From: an uncultured Duodenibacillus sp.
GTDB lineage: Bacteria > Pseudomonadota > Gammaproteobacteria > Burkholderiales > Burkholderiaceae_F
DNA length: 37,939 bases
Reading direction: 5' to 3'
Assembly: GCA_944390715.1 (NCBI GenBank)
Contig: CALXQS010000020.1
Location: 1-37,939, forward strand
The translations under genes and the position numbers were made by a program. Below are positions 18,401 through 27,198 of this stretch, one piece after another (position 1 is the first letter of the stretch; the number at the start of each line of letters is the position of its first letter). The notes under the pieces were generated by a model. That model saw only the letters and a list, made by a program, of their open reading frames with translations, was not told the DNA's origin and searched no databases.

Positions 18401-18443
18401 CGGCGGAGTTTCCCGGCACGAGTCTGGACTCCGCCGTTTATTT
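18401..18443 (+). terminator. terminator of the antiporter gene
   Basis: CGGCGGAGT (18401-18409) pairs perfectly with ACTCCGCCG (18428-18436), followed by TTTATTTG. The T-run is interrupted, so strength is uncertain. Confidence 0.65.
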
Positions 18444-18499
18444 GTCCTAAAAAATTTTCCTGCAACCTTCTGTTGCAAATAGCAAAGAACTATTACAAT

Positions 18500-18531
18500 T
18501 TCCTCCTTTTAATCCCTTATTAAAGGAGGAA
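18500..18531 (+). promoter_or_regulatory. stem-loop covering the ribosome site of the autotransporter
   Basis: TTCCTCCTTTTAAT (18500-18513) pairs with ATTAAAGGAGGAA (18519-18531) with one bulged T and a 5-nt loop. The right arm contains the full Shine-Dalgarno AAGGAGG, 4 nt before GTG 18534, so the folded RNA would hide it. A second small inverted repeat TGCAAC (18461-18466) with GTTGCA (18472-18477) lies upstream. A possible promoter (TTGCAA 18473-18478, TACAAT 18494-18499, 15 bp apart) would start transcription inside the left arm; an upstream start is needed for the full hairpin. Confidence 0.6.
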
Positions 18532-18533
18532 TT

Positions 18534-21008
18534 GTGAAAGTCAAACACATCCTTGCATACAAGCCTGTGTTTAATGTTCTTATGTCTATTGGGCTGGCAG
18601 GTGCTTTGCTGCCGACAGCATTTGCGCAGCCCCTTGTCGTGATCTCGCCAGGAGATGACTGGCAAACGAATGTTGCTGCCGTCAACCCGGATTACGTCCA
18701 AGGAAGTTCCATCGCGATCAATGCTGACGCAGCGATTGCCGCCGGCAGCACCGGAGTTCAAGCGCAGGGCTGGGTGAGCGTTGGAGACGGCTCCGAGCAG
18801 AGCAAGGCGCTGCATGTCGACCTTTCTTTTGCAGCCGACTCCGTCGGAGTTGCACTTTCAAACGCTCAGACAGGACCGGAGGAGCTCAGAGAGTCTTACT
18901 TTTCCGTGGCCGGAGAGGCTTTTGTTCGGGCTCAGACCGCCATTGAAGGCGCTGGAACAATTGAATTTCTTGATTCAGCGTTCATTGACGGCGGCCTTCA
19001 GATGCAGCGCGGACAGATCATTGTCCGAGGAAATCAGTTTCAGTACGCTGGCGACGGCGAGCTTCAGACGCTCAGAGTGACGAGTCCGGCGGCTGTTGAG
19101 CTCGGAAGCGCCGATGCCGCAAATGCAATTTTGCGCATTGATGAGCTCAATCTCATTGACGGAAGCATTGCCGTTCACGGAAGCCGAAATGAAGCGGGAG
19201 CATATCGTCAGGGATCTGCTCTTTTGGTGCATTCAATTTCCAACGCACTGCAGCCGCAAGACGGCGAACTGCCTGTGCAGAGAACTTCAATTTCGGTCGA
19301 TGGAAATGCCGTGCTGGCGCTCGGTACGCATTTGGATCAGGCCGACGAAATGCTTGATGCCAAGATTAGAGAAAACATCGTCGATTTTGATGATTTAAGT
19401 CAGGCGCTGCAGGTGCGGGCAAGGCTTGCTCATATTTTGGCCGATGCCAATGCCTTCACCGATCATCCCAATCAGGCTACGCTCATTACGCAAGCCGGAT
19501 TGCTCGAATCTGCCGTACCTGAAACGGTTCGGATTTCTGTAGGCACGGTTAAAAGCGCAGGGGAGTCCGGTGGAATTTATCTCGGCAGCGATGCACGCTG
19601 GATCTTGTATTTCGGCGACGGCAGCAAAGAACAAGAAGCCAAGAAGGCTTCCGCGATTGAGCAGAGCACTCAAGCTCGGCCATTGACTGCTCATGCCGAG
19701 GGAGATGCGCAGCTCGTGATCTACGGTTGGAACGGCAAGGATGCGCTGCCTGATTTGACGTTATCGAATTTTGCTGCACACAACGTCTACTCGCTCAACG
19801 GCGTGCGCACGCACATTGTGGACGGAAAAATTGCCAGACAGTGGTGCTGGCAGTTTGCTGATCTGGATTCGAGCGCTATTGTGAGGACTGTGGAAGAGGC
19901 TTACGAATGGGGCGACAAGGAGCTTCGGCCTGGCTACAGCTTTCTTGTCGACTCTTTCGATCCAGATCGCGTAGGGCCGAATTCTTATGCCGCTGTCGTC
20001 GACTCGGCCGTCTTTCTGCCGGTTGCTTCGGGCGCAGCAGCCATTCTCGAGCGCCTTGAGCACGATGCCCTCAACAGTGTTTTCACCCACGACAGATCGC
20101 GGCTCAAAGAGCACGGTCACTGGTGGGTGCAGGCGCAAAATGCGCATTACGACGTGCCGGGACTTCTGCGCACCGGCGGAAGGCAGCGCGATCTGGAAGC
20201 TGATGCAGTCTATGGGACATTGGGCTACGACTTTGCCTTTGCCGAGAATTGGGTAGGAACGGTGGCGGTGAGCTACGCAGATGCTGATGTCGACAGCCGG
20301 GAGATTTTCGGCACGATTCGTTCGCAAGCCGCTTCAGCCTCCATCTTTGTCTCGGCTGCACGCTTTTTCGCCGACGACTCTGTGCTGCAGTTCGCTTTGG
20401 GCTATACGCGCGGCGAGATTGAATCAACCGAAAACGTCAACGATCATCGACTTGAATCTGAGCCAAGCCTGGACATCGCAACGGCAGCTGCGCGCTGGCA
20501 AAAGAGGTTTGGTGAGAAGTACTACGCAGCGCCTTTGGCTGAATTCTCGCTTCATTACGCTCGTCTGTCGGACGGCGACGTCACGGATCACACCGAGTCG
20601 GTTTCAGGAGTCGGTTTTAAAAGCGACCTCGACAGCCGTTTGTGGGCCGGGGCAGGCTTGGGAGCGACTTTGGGGGCAGACGTGCATGCGGCAGGCCTAA
20701 GAATCCAGCCGCAGATTGAGTTCTCGGCCAGAGTGCAGATGGGCGACACGGCCTGGAAAATCAAATCTGGACTTGCCGATGCAGGCGCATCTGCTTCGTC
20801 GGAGTTCGAAAGCGGTGCTGAAAGATCAATTCGCGCCGCCGGCAGGCTTGAGATCGCTTCGTCTGGGAGCTCCTCGGCGCTCAACGACGCAGGCGACGGC
20901 ACTGAAGAGCCTTGGTCCTGGTCGCTTTCCCTGTCGGCAGCCTTTGAGGCTGCAGAAGGAAGCGAAAAAGCAGCAATCTTTGGGGTGAAGTACAGACAGC
21001 TGTTCTGA
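18534..21008 (+). CDS. autotransporter (type V secretion) with C-terminal beta-barrel
   Basis: Predicted outer-membrane autotransporter of 824 aa. GTG 18534 follows a near-perfect AAGGAGG ribosome site. Signal peptide: KVKHILAYK followed by a hydrophobic stretch and cleavage after TAFA (about residue 31). The passenger (about 32-525) is rich in short beta-strand-like repeats and has no recognisable catalytic motif; similarity is to adhesin-type passengers only in composition. The beta-barrel (about 530-824) begins near GHWWVQAQNAHYD, shows alternating strands (GTLGYDFAFAENWVGTVAVSYAD region) and ends in the typical terminal Phe (KYRQLF). A single gene with its own terminator. The role, perhaps contact with host or neighbours, is inferred. 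Confidence 0.88.
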   Translation: MKVKHILAYKPVFNVLMSIGLAGALLPTAFAQPLVVISPGDDWQTNVAAVNPDYVQGSSIAINADAAIAAGSTGVQAQGWVSVGDGSEQSKALHVDLSFAADSVGVALSNAQTGPEELRESYFSVAGEAFVRAQTAIEGAGTIEFLDSAFIDGGLQMQRGQIIVRGNQFQYAGDGELQTLRVTSPAAVELGSADAANAILRIDELNLIDGSIAVHGSRNEAGAYRQGSALLVHSISNALQPQDGELPVQRTSISVDGNAVLALGTHLDQADEMLDAKIRENIVDFDDLSQALQVRARLAHILADANAFTDHPNQATLITQAGLLESAVPETVRISVGTVKSAGESGGIYLGSDARWILYFGDGSKEQEAKKASAIEQSTQARPLTAHAEGDAQLVIYGWNGKDALPDLTLSNFAAHNVYSLNGVRTHIVDGKIARQWCWQFADLDSSAIVRTVEEAYEWGDKELRPGYSFLVDSFDPDRVGPNSYAAVVDSAVFLPVASGAAAILERLEHDALNSVFTHDRSRLKEHGHWWVQAQNAHYDVPGLLRTGGRQRDLEADAVYGTLGYDFAFAENWVGTVAVSYADADVDSREIFGTIRSQAASASIFVSAARFFADDSVLQFALGYTRGEIESTENVNDHRLESEPSLDIATAAARWQKRFGEKYYAAPLAEFSLHYARLSDGDVTDHTESVSGVGFKSDLDSRLWAGAGLGATLGADVHAAGLRIQPQIEFSARVQMGDTAWKIKSGLADAGASASSEFESGAERSIRAAGRLEIASSGSSSALNDAGDGTEEPWSWSLSLSAAFEAAEGSEKAAIFGVKYRQLF

Positions 21009-21035
21009 CGACAGTCTATGTGATCATCTGATTGC

Positions 21036-21066
21036 AAACGGAGTCCTCAGCGGCTCCGTTTTTTTC
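21036..21066 (+). terminator. rho-independent terminator of the autotransporter
   Basis: AAACGGAG (21036-21043) and CTCCGTTT (21054-21061) form the stem; the loop is TCCTCAGCGG and a run of T follows. It begins 28 nt after the stop codon. Confidence 0.85.
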
Positions 21067-21127
21067 GGCCGGCAATTCTCACAGAGCAGCAAAGCATCCT
21101 CAACAGTGTGTCAACATGCAAAAAGAA

Positions 21128-21155
21128 TTGCGTTGCAATATTTCCTGACTAGAAT
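21128..21155 (+). promoter_or_regulatory. putative relA promoter
   Basis: TTGCGT (21128-21133) and TAGAAT (21150-21155) are separated by 16 bp, about 220 nt before relA. The implied leader contains two inverted repeats: CGGCGCG with CGCGCCG (about 21190-21218) and a perfect 10-bp TTTTGCAGAC (21219-21228) with GTCTGCAAAA (21242-21251). Confidence 0.45.
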
Positions 21156-21373
21156 GAATCGCCTAAAGGAAAAGTGGAATTGGGGAGCTCGGCGCGTACC
21201 TGCGATGCATGCGCGCCGTTTTGCAGACTGGTTTTTGGATTGTCTGCAAAAAAAGCCCCGCTCAGGTGCAGGCTTCTGAGGCCGCCTCGCCTGCAGAGCC
21301 GCAGGCGTCTTTGAGATGTTGGCCCAGAGCATGAAATTTGTAGATCCACGAGCACAACAAGATAGCGAGAACA

Positions 21374-23503
21374 ATGTCGACGACAGAGACCATAGAAAGC
21401 GCTACGCAGCAGACAGTCAACTGGAAGCTTGCCAGAAGTTTGGTTGAACCCCTTTACCGAGATCAAGTTCTTCATTCCGGAGAGCCGCGATTGGATCATG
21501 CCGACGGCATGGCCGACATTTTGCGCATCATTCGCGACGACGACGAACTGATTGCCGCGGCATACCTTTTTGCCGTTCGCGACTGCATTCATGATGCCGA
21601 CAACTGGATCGAGAAGACGTTTGGAAAAAATGTGCTCTCGATGGTGCGTGATCTGGAAAACCTCATGAAGGTGAGCAATCGTGCTCGGTCCGGTTCAAAA
21701 GAAGCCAGTGCGACTTATCAGTCTGAAGCGTTGAGACGCATGCTGCTGGCCATGTGCCACGACCTGCGCGTTGTGATTTTGCGCTTGGCCAGCCGTCTGC
21801 AGACATTGCGCTGGTTTGCCAAGACGGGTGCGGCTGGAGCTGCTGATTACGGCCGAGAGACGCTTGCTCTTTATTCTCCGCTTGCCAATCGTTTGGGCAT
21901 TTGGCAGATGAAGTGGGAGCTCGAAGACTTGTCGCTTCGATTTGTCGAGCCCAGGATTTATGCCGAAATCGCGCACGAGCTCGACGAGTCTCGCGAGCAG
22001 AGGCTTGACTTCATGCAGCACTGCGTCGAGAAGATCAAGATGCTGCTCAAGGCCAACGGCATTGAAGCTGAAGTAAGCGGCCGCCCCAAGCACATCTATT
22101 CGATCTACAAAAAGATGCAGCGCAAGCACCTGCGCTTTGACCAGCTGTTCGACATCCGCGCCATGCGCATCATTGTCGACACGGTCGAACGCTGCTATGA
22201 AGTGCTCTCTTTGGTGCACGAGAACTTTACGGTTCTCAGCAAGGAGTACGACGACTACATTGCGCATCCTAAGCCCAATGGATATCAATCGCTGCACACC
22301 GTGGTGACCGACCCTTCCGGCAAGCCGGTGGAAATTCAAATCCGAACTCGCGCCATGCACCAGTTCGCCGAGCTTGGCGTGGCGGCGCATTGGCGCTACA
22401 AGGAGACAGGCAACTCCAACAAAAGCAAGGGGGCGGAGGCCGAAGATCAGCGCGTTGCTTGGCTGCGGCAGCTTTTGCAGTGGAAGAGCGACGTGCAGCC
22501 GCCGCAGGAGCCTGGCCTGGAAGAGGATCACGTCTACGCTCTGACGCCGCAGGGCAGAGTGGTTGAATTGCCGCATGGCGCCACGCCCATTGACTTTGCC
22601 TATCAGGTGCATACGGAATTGGGGCATCGCTGCCGCGGCGCGAAGGTCAACGGGGCCATGGTGCCGCTCAATTATCAGCTCAAGACAGGACAGACGGTGG
22701 AGATCATTGCCGGCAAAACCGGCGGGCCTTCACGCGACTGGCTCAATCCGGAACTGGGCTTTGCGGTCAGCGCCCGCACCCGCACCAAAGTGCGCCAGTG
22801 GTTCAATGCTCAAGCGCTGGCCCAGCAGATGCAGGCCGGACGAGAAAAGCTTGACAAGGAGCTTGCGCGGCTGGGCAAAACAGCCTTCAAGCTTGAGGAT
22901 CTTGCCAAGCGTTTGAGCTACGACAGCGTTGATGATCTGTGCGTGGCGTTCGCTAAGGAAGAATTCAGCATCAAGGCGCTTGAGCAGGCTGTTCAGCCGC
23001 AGCAGGAAGAGCGTCCGCCAGAGCCCGAAGTCACGCTTGCGCGCTCCCAGCAGAATGCGAGCCGCTCGAACGTGCTTGTCGTCGGCGTCGACAGTCTCAT
23101 GACGCAGCTTGCCCGATGCTGCCATCCGGCGCCTCCCGACGAAATCGTGGGCTTCGTAACCCGCGGACGCGGCGTGACGATTCACCGCATGGACTGCCCC
23201 AATGTCAAGAATTTGGCCGCCAATGAGCAGGAGCGCATCATTGAGGTGAGCTGGGGCAATCAGGCCGACGCTGTTTATCCGGTTGACATCTACATCGTGG
23301 CTCGCGATCGACAGGGTCTTTTGAAGGATATTTCAGAAGTGCTCATGCGCGAAAAGCTCAACATTACCGGCATCAATACGGTCAATGTCAAGGGCGACGC
23401 GCACATGCGGTTTTCGATTGAAATCCGATCCTCGGGCGATCTGCAGCGCGCTCTGTCGCAGCTTCGTGAGATCAAAGGCGTCATGAGCGCTCGGCGCGCC
23501 TAG
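21374..23503 (+). CDS. relA: GTP pyrophosphokinase RelA
   Basis: Ribosome-associated (p)ppGpp synthetase of the stringent response, 709 aa. The N-terminal hydrolase-like domain lacks the HD metal-binding motif (AAAYLFAVRDCIHD in place of a normal HD/ED site), so it is RelA-type, synthesis only. The synthetase domain (about 225-350) carries KHIYSIYKKMQRK, FDQLFDIRAMRIIV, the RelA-type acidic EYDDYI motif and KPNGYQSLHTVV. A TGS domain (about 385-450, HVYALTPQGRVVELPHGATP), a helical/zinc-finger region with ARCCHPAPPDEIVG and H/C residues, and a C-terminal ACT domain (DRQGLLKDISEVL, ending ARRA) follow. It stands upstream of tRNA-Val and thrS. Confidence 0.95.
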   Translation: MSTTETIESATQQTVNWKLARSLVEPLYRDQVLHSGEPRLDHADGMADILRIIRDDDELIAAAYLFAVRDCIHDADNWIEKTFGKNVLSMVRDLENLMKVSNRARSGSKEASATYQSEALRRMLLAMCHDLRVVILRLASRLQTLRWFAKTGAAGAADYGRETLALYSPLANRLGIWQMKWELEDLSLRFVEPRIYAEIAHELDESREQRLDFMQHCVEKIKMLLKANGIEAEVSGRPKHIYSIYKKMQRKHLRFDQLFDIRAMRIIVDTVERCYEVLSLVHENFTVLSKEYDDYIAHPKPNGYQSLHTVVTDPSGKPVEIQIRTRAMHQFAELGVAAHWRYKETGNSNKSKGAEAEDQRVAWLRQLLQWKSDVQPPQEPGLEEDHVYALTPQGRVVELPHGATPIDFAYQVHTELGHRCRGAKVNGAMVPLNYQLKTGQTVEIIAGKTGGPSRDWLNPELGFAVSARTRTKVRQWFNAQALAQQMQAGREKLDKELARLGKTAFKLEDLAKRLSYDSVDDLCVAFAKEEFSIKALEQAVQPQQEERPPEPEVTLARSQQNASRSNVLVVGVDSLMTQLARCCHPAPPDEIVGFVTRGRGVTIHRMDCPNVKNLAANEQERIIEVSWGNQADAVYPVDIYIVARDRQGLLKDISEVLMREKLNITGINTVNVKGDAHMRFSIEIRSSGDLQRALSQLREIKGVMSARRA

Positions 23504-23583
23504 GCAGGAGAAAAAAGATTTCTGTAAAATCAATAAGTTGTGTGTTTTTTCTAAAAAATAGATGAAAAAAGTTCACCAAGAAC

Positions 23584-23612
23584 TTGAAAAAAGATAAAAA
23601 GATCTTTATAGT
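23584..23612 (+). promoter_or_regulatory. promoter of tRNA-Val
   Basis: TTGAAA (23584-23589) and TATAGT (23607-23612) are 17 bp apart and end 12 bp before the tRNA. Confidence 0.7.
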
Positions 23613-23624
23613 ACGCAATCTCTC

Positions 23625-23701
23625 AGGCACATAGCTCAGTTGGTTAGAGCATCACCTTGACATGGTGGGGGTCGTTGGTTCGAGTCCAATTGTGCCTACC
23701 A
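23625..23701 (+). tRNA. tRNA-Val (anticodon GAC)
   Basis: 77 nt including an encoded CCA. Acceptor stem AGGCACA/TGTGCCT, D-stem GCTC/GAGC, anticodon stem TCACC/GGTGG with loop TTGACAT (anticodon GAC), T-arm GTTGG TTCGAGT CCAAT. All arms pair. It lies between relA and thrS. Confidence 0.97.
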
Positions 23702-23802
23702 GAATTTTTGGAGACATCTAAAAAATGTGCAATGGTTTGTCTTGTCGAACGACAACCACCCGTGAACGATAAGTCTGCGGGCGCGCATAGATGTTTACTA
23801 CG

Positions 23803-23840
23803 AAAGAGTGCGGCTCAGCGGAGTCAGCACTCTTTTTTTT
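23803..23840 (+). terminator. terminator/attenuator before thrS
   Basis: AAAGAGTGC (23803-23811) pairs perfectly with GCACTCTTT (23827-23835), followed by T to 23840. It lies 25 nt before the thrS start, so it is either the end of the tRNA-Val transcript or an attenuator of thrS. A second stem is possible upstream (GGTT at about 23732 with AACC at about 23752). Confidence 0.75.
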
Positions 23841-23864
23841 CGGTTATTGAAAAGGAGTTTCAAA

Positions 23865-25790
23865 ATGATCGCAGTTACGTTGCCCGACGGTTCGGTTCGG
23901 GAGTACGAGGCTCCCGTTACCGTGGCAGACGTTGCTCAGTCGATCGGTGCGGGACTTGCCAAGGCAGCTTTGGCCGGCAAGGTCGACGACAAGCTCGTTG
24001 ATTTGTCCTATGTCATCGATGCTGATGCCAAGGTGGCGATCATTACAACAAAGAGCCCTGAGGCTCTTGAGCTGATCCGTCACTCAACTTCGCATTTGAT
24101 GGCTCAGGCTGTCAAGGAGTTGTTCCCGCAGGCTGAGGTGACGATTGGACCGGCCATTGAAAACGGCTTTTACTACGACTTTAAGTTTGACCGCGCCTTT
24201 ACGCCGGAAGATCTCGAAAAGATCGAAGCGCGCATGCATGAGCTCGTCAAGAAGGATATTCCCATCGAGCGCTATACGCTGCCGCGCGAAGAGGCCATTG
24301 CCTACTTCAAGGGCATTGGCGAGCACTACAAGGCTGAAATCATCGAAGACATTCCCGAAGGCGAGGTGCTTTCGCTGTATCGACAGGGCGACTTTACCGA
24401 TTTGTGCCGCGGTCCTCACGTGCCGAGCACCGGCAAGCTCAAGGTCTTCAAGCTTATGAAGGTCGCCGGCGCCTACTGGCGCGGCGACAGCAGCAACGAA
24501 ATGCTGCAGCGCATCTACGGTACGGCTTGGTGCACGAAGGAAGAGCAGGCTGCATATCTGCACATGCTCGAGGAGGCTGAAAAGCGCGACCATCGCCGTT
24601 TGGGCAAGGAGCTGGATCTTTTCCATCTGCAGGAAGAGGCCCCGGGCATGATCTTCTGGCATGCCAAGGGATGGGCGCTCTGGCAGGTGGTCGAGCAGTA
24701 CATGCGCCGCATCTACAACGACAACGGCTACATGGAAGTCAAGGCTCCTCAGCTTTTGGACCGCTCGCTGTGGGAACGCTCCGGACACTGGGCCAAGTAC
24801 CGCAGCAATATGTTTACGACTGAATCGGAAAACCGCTATTACGCGTTGAAGCCGATGAACTGCCCGGGCCACATTCAGCTCTTTAATTCGGCTCTGCGCA
24901 GCTATCGCGATCTTCCGATGCGCTTCGGCGAGTTTGGACAGTGCCATCGCAACGAACCCTCCGGCGCTCTGCATGGCTTGATGCGCGTGCGCGGCTTTAC
25001 GCAGGATGACGGCCACATTTTCTGCACGGAAGATCAGATTCTCAAAGAGTGCGTGGACTACACTCGACTGGTGCGCGACGTCTACCACGTCTTTGGGTTT
25101 GAACAGATCGAGTACAAGGTAGCTACCCGACCTGAAATGCGCATCGGCGAGGATGATGCTTGGGACAAGGCCGAGGCTGCTTTGATCGAAAGTCTTGAAG
25201 CTTCGGGCGTGCCCTACGACATTCTGCCGGGTGAAGGCGCTTTCTATGGCCCCAAGATTGAGTATCACCTCAGGGACTGCCTCGGCCGTACCTGGCAGTG
25301 CGGCACGATTCAGGTCGACTTCCAGATGCCTGGAAGACTTGGGGCGGAATACGTGGCCGAAGACAACACCCGCAAGGTGCCCGTGATGCTTCACCGCGCC
25401 ATTCTGGGTTCCCTTGAGCGCTGGATCGGCATGCTCATCGAGCACTATGCCGGGGCCATGCCGGTGTGGCTCAGTCCCGTGCAGGTTGCCGTGGCGTCGA
25501 TTACCGATGCGCAGATTCCTTTTGCCAAGGAGCTTGTTGCCAAAATGCACGCGGCGGGCATCCGAGTTCAAGAGGATTTGCGCGGCGAAAAAATCAACTA
25601 TAAAATCCGCGAGCTGAGCCTGCAGAAAATCCCGTACATCGCGGTTGTAGGCGACAAGGAAGTGCAGACCAACACGGTCAGCGTCCGCGCCCGCGGCGGC
25701 AAGAATCTGGGCGTCATGCCTGTGGATGCATTCATTGAGCGCGTGCTCGATGAAGATCATCGCCGCGTGATCGACAACGAGCAGAAATAG
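23865..25790 (+). CDS. thrS: threonine--tRNA ligase
   Basis: Class II aminoacyl-tRNA synthetase, cytosolic, charging tRNA-Thr. I choose ATG 23865 ([20 protein letters not shown]), 8 nt after AAGGAG, giving 641 aa, the usual length; the longer frame from 23808 starts inside the terminator hairpin. Domains: TGS (1-60), editing domain with [16 protein letters not shown] and the downstream [10 protein letters not shown] motif (His and Cys for removing Ser), catalytic core with motif 2 (FRNE-like, here [21 protein letters not shown]) and motif 3 ([23 protein letters not shown]), and a C-terminal anticodon-binding domain with [12 protein letters not shown]. Confidence 0.97.
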   Translation: MIAVTLPDGSVREYEAPVTVADVAQSIGAGLAKAALAGKVDDKLVDLSYVIDADAKVAIITTKSPEALELIRHSTSHLMAQAVKELFPQAEVTIGPAIENGFYYDFKFDRAFTPEDLEKIEARMHELVKKDIPIERYTLPREEAIAYFKGIGEHYKAEIIEDIPEGEVLSLYRQGDFTDLCRGPHVPSTGKLKVFKLMKVAGAYWRGDSSNEMLQRIYGTAWCTKEEQAAYLHMLEEAEKRDHRRLGKELDLFHLQEEAPGMIFWHAKGWALWQVVEQYMRRIYNDNGYMEVKAPQLLDRSLWERSGHWAKYRSNMFTTESENRYYALKPMNCPGHIQLFNSALRSYRDLPMRFGEFGQCHRNEPSGALHGLMRVRGFTQDDGHIFCTEDQILKECVDYTRLVRDVYHVFGFEQIEYKVATRPEMRIGEDDAWDKAEAALIESLEASGVPYDILPGEGAFYGPKIEYHLRDCLGRTWQCGTIQVDFQMPGRLGAEYVAEDNTRKVPVMLHRAILGSLERWIGMLIEHYAGAMPVWLSPVQVAVASITDAQIPFAKELVAKMHAAGIRVQEDLRGEKINYKIRELSLQKIPYIAVVGDKEVQTNTVSVRARGGKNLGVMPVDAFIERVLDEDHRRVIDNEQK

Positions 25791-25839
25791 TCTGCTTGCG
25801 GGGCCCGCGGAAGTAAAAAATTTTTTTAGGAGTAGAGTC

Positions 25840-26361
25840 ATAGCTCGCGATCGCAATCACCGAATCAACGGAGAGATTCGGGTTCCGGAAGTCCGACTGA
25901 CCGGCGTCGACGGCGCCCAGATCGGCATTGTTCGTACTGCAGAAGCCCTGCGCATGGCCGAAGAGGCCGAGGTGGATCTCGTTGAGGTCGCTCCGAATGC
26001 GCAGCCGCCTGTCTGCCGCCTGATGGATTACGGCAAGTTCCGTTACCAGGAGCAGAAGAAGGCGCAGGAAATGAAGGCGCGACAGAAGGTCGTGCAGGTT
26101 AAGGAGGTGAAGTTCCGTCCGGCAACCGACGAGAACGACTACCAGACCAAGCTGCGTGCACTGCGCCGCTTCCTTGCCGACGGCGACAAGGCGAAGGTGA
26201 CTTTACGCTACCGCGGTCGCGAGATGGCGCACCAGGATCTCGGTGCGCAGATCATGCACCGCATCCGCGATGAACTCGCTGAAGAAGCACAGATCGAACA
26301 GCATCCCAAGCTTGAAGGCCGTCAGATGATCATGGTTCTGGCGCCCAAGAAGAAAAAGTAA
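25840..26361 (+). CDS. infC: translation initiation factor IF-3, apparent AUA start
   Basis: IF-3 keeps 30S and 50S subunits apart and checks the start codon. The conserved N-terminal domain ([15 protein letters not shown], then [34 protein letters not shown]) continues in frame far upstream of the first ATG (25954). The only sensible start is ATA at 25840-25842, 7 nt after AGGAG (25828-25832); this gives 173 aa, the normal length. Non-AUG starts (AUU, AUC) are known for infC and allow the factor to repress its own translation; AUA would do the same. The C-terminal domain has [17 protein letters not shown] and RGREMAHQ and ends in a Lys-rich tail. It lies 49 nt after thrS. Confidence 0.94.
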   Translation: MARDRNHRINGEIRVPEVRLTGVDGAQIGIVRTAEALRMAEEAEVDLVEVAPNAQPPVCRLMDYGKFRYQEQKKAQEMKARQKVVQVKEVKFRPATDENDYQTKLRALRRFLADGDKAKVTLRYRGREMAHQDLGAQIMHRIRDELAEEAQIEQHPKLEGRQMIMVLAPKKKK

Positions 26362-26372
26362 GAAAACTTGTG

Positions 26373-26378
26373 TATAAT
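26373..26378 (+). promoter_or_regulatory. possible internal promoter (-10) for rpmI-rplT
   Basis: A perfect TATAAT at 26373-26378, 12 nt after the infC stop. No good -35 element is visible at the proper distance. Confidence 0.35.
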
Positions 26379-26396
26379 CACGAGCTTTCGTGAAGA

Positions 26397-26500
26397 CGTC
26401 GGGCTTTCTGCGAGCAGAAGGTCCGACGCAAAACAAGTCGGAGCGGGCTTAAGCAAAGATCGGGCTCATTGTGAGATCCGCGCCTGGTGTTCCGACAAAT
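26397..26500 (+). promoter_or_regulatory. structured leader of rpmI-rplT, candidate L20 operator
   Basis: The 160-nt gap between infC and rpmI folds well by eye. CGTCGG (26397-26402) pairs with CCGACG (26423-26428), enclosing TTCTGC (26406-26411) with GCAGAA (26414-26419). Downstream, AGTCGGA (from about 26435) is complementary to TCCGAC near 26490, and the CCGAC of the first stem could pair with it instead. L20 of many bacteria represses this operon by binding such a leader; that it does so here is inference. Confidence 0.45.
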
Positions 26501-26521
26501 CAGTAAGAAGGAAACGGCAAA

Positions 26522-26719
26522 ATGCCGAAGATGAAAACTAAGAAGGCTGCGAGCAAGCGCTTCAAGGTCCGTTCCGGCGGCTCCATCAAGCGCGGCCACG
26601 CCACCAAGCGTCACATTCTCACCCATCGTTCGACGAAGAACAAGCGTCAGCTGCGCGGCATGGTTACCATCCACGAGTCTGACAGCAAGTCCATCCATCG
26701 CATGATGCCTTACGCCTAA
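26522..26719 (+). CDS. rpmI: 50S ribosomal protein L35
   Basis: 65 aa, the standard length, very basic. Starts [17 protein letters not shown] and contains [22 protein letters not shown], the L35 core. An AAGGAAA-type ribosome site precedes the ATG. It lies between infC and rplT as in most bacteria. Confidence 0.97.
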   Translation: MPKMKTKKAASKRFKVRSGGSIKRGHATKRHILTHRSTKNKRQLRGMVTIHESDSKSIHRMMPYA

Positions 26720-26740
26720 AGCAAGCAAGGAGAGAATTAA

Positions 26741-27097
26741 ATGCCTCGAGTAAAGCGTGGTGTGACGGCTCGTGCCCGTCATAAGAAGATTTTCGCCCTC
26801 TCCAAGGGCTTCCGTCTGCGCCGCAACAACGTTTATCGTGTTGCCAAGCAGGCTGTGATGCGTGCCGGTCAGTATGCTTATCGTGACCGCCGCGACAAGA
26901 AGCATGTGTTCCGTCGTCTGTGGATTGCTCGTATCAACGCTGCAACCCGCACCAACGGCATGACCTACAGCCGCTTCATGAACGGTCTGAAGAAGGCCAA
27001 TATCGCTCTCGACCGCAAGGTTCTGGCCGATATGGCTGTTTTCGACAAGGAAGGCTTCGCCAGCCTCGTCGCTCAGGCCAAGGCGGCTCTGGCCTAA
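26741..27097 (+). CDS. rplT: 50S ribosomal protein L20
   Basis: 118 aa, the standard length. Starts [17 protein letters not shown] and contains [22 protein letters not shown]20 is an early 23S rRNA binder needed for 50S assembly and in many bacteria represses its own operon. An AAGGAGAG ribosome site precedes the ATG. It follows rpmI after 21 nt. Confidence 0.97.
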   Translation: MPRVKRGVTARARHKKIFALSKGFRLRRNNVYRVAKQAVMRAGQYAYRDRRDKKHVFRRLWIARINAATRTNGMTYSRFMNGLKKANIALDRKVLADMAVFDKEGFASLVAQAKAALA

Positions 27098-27122
27098 TAG
27101 CTAGGCTTGATAAAAGGTAAGA

Positions 27123-27198
27123 GTTCGAATGCCAAAGCTCGCATTCGAACCGTCTGACCGAGGGTTCGGCGTAATATCTGCCGAGCCCTTTTTTTTTT
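27123..27198 (+). terminator. two-hairpin terminator/attenuator between rplT and pheS
   Basis: Hairpin 1: GTTCGAATGC (27123-27132) pairs perfectly with GCATTCGAAC (27141-27150). Hairpin 2: GGGTTCGGC (27162-27170) with GCCGAGCCC (27180-27188), one wobble, followed by ten T. CGAACC of hairpin 1 (27146-27151) can pair instead with GGTTCG of hairpin 2 (27163-27168), so hairpin 1 and the terminator could be linked as in attenuation. It could equally be a plain terminator of rplT. Confidence 0.75.

Noticed and set aside
21154..21279. 41-codon leader peptide before relA
   Set aside because: Its ATG overlaps the predicted -10 element, so it would lie before the transcript start, and it has no Shine-Dalgarno sequence.
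25954..26361. infC starting at ATG 25954
   Set aside because: Would remove 38 residues of conserved N-terminal IF-3 domain that are encoded in frame after a good ribosome site.
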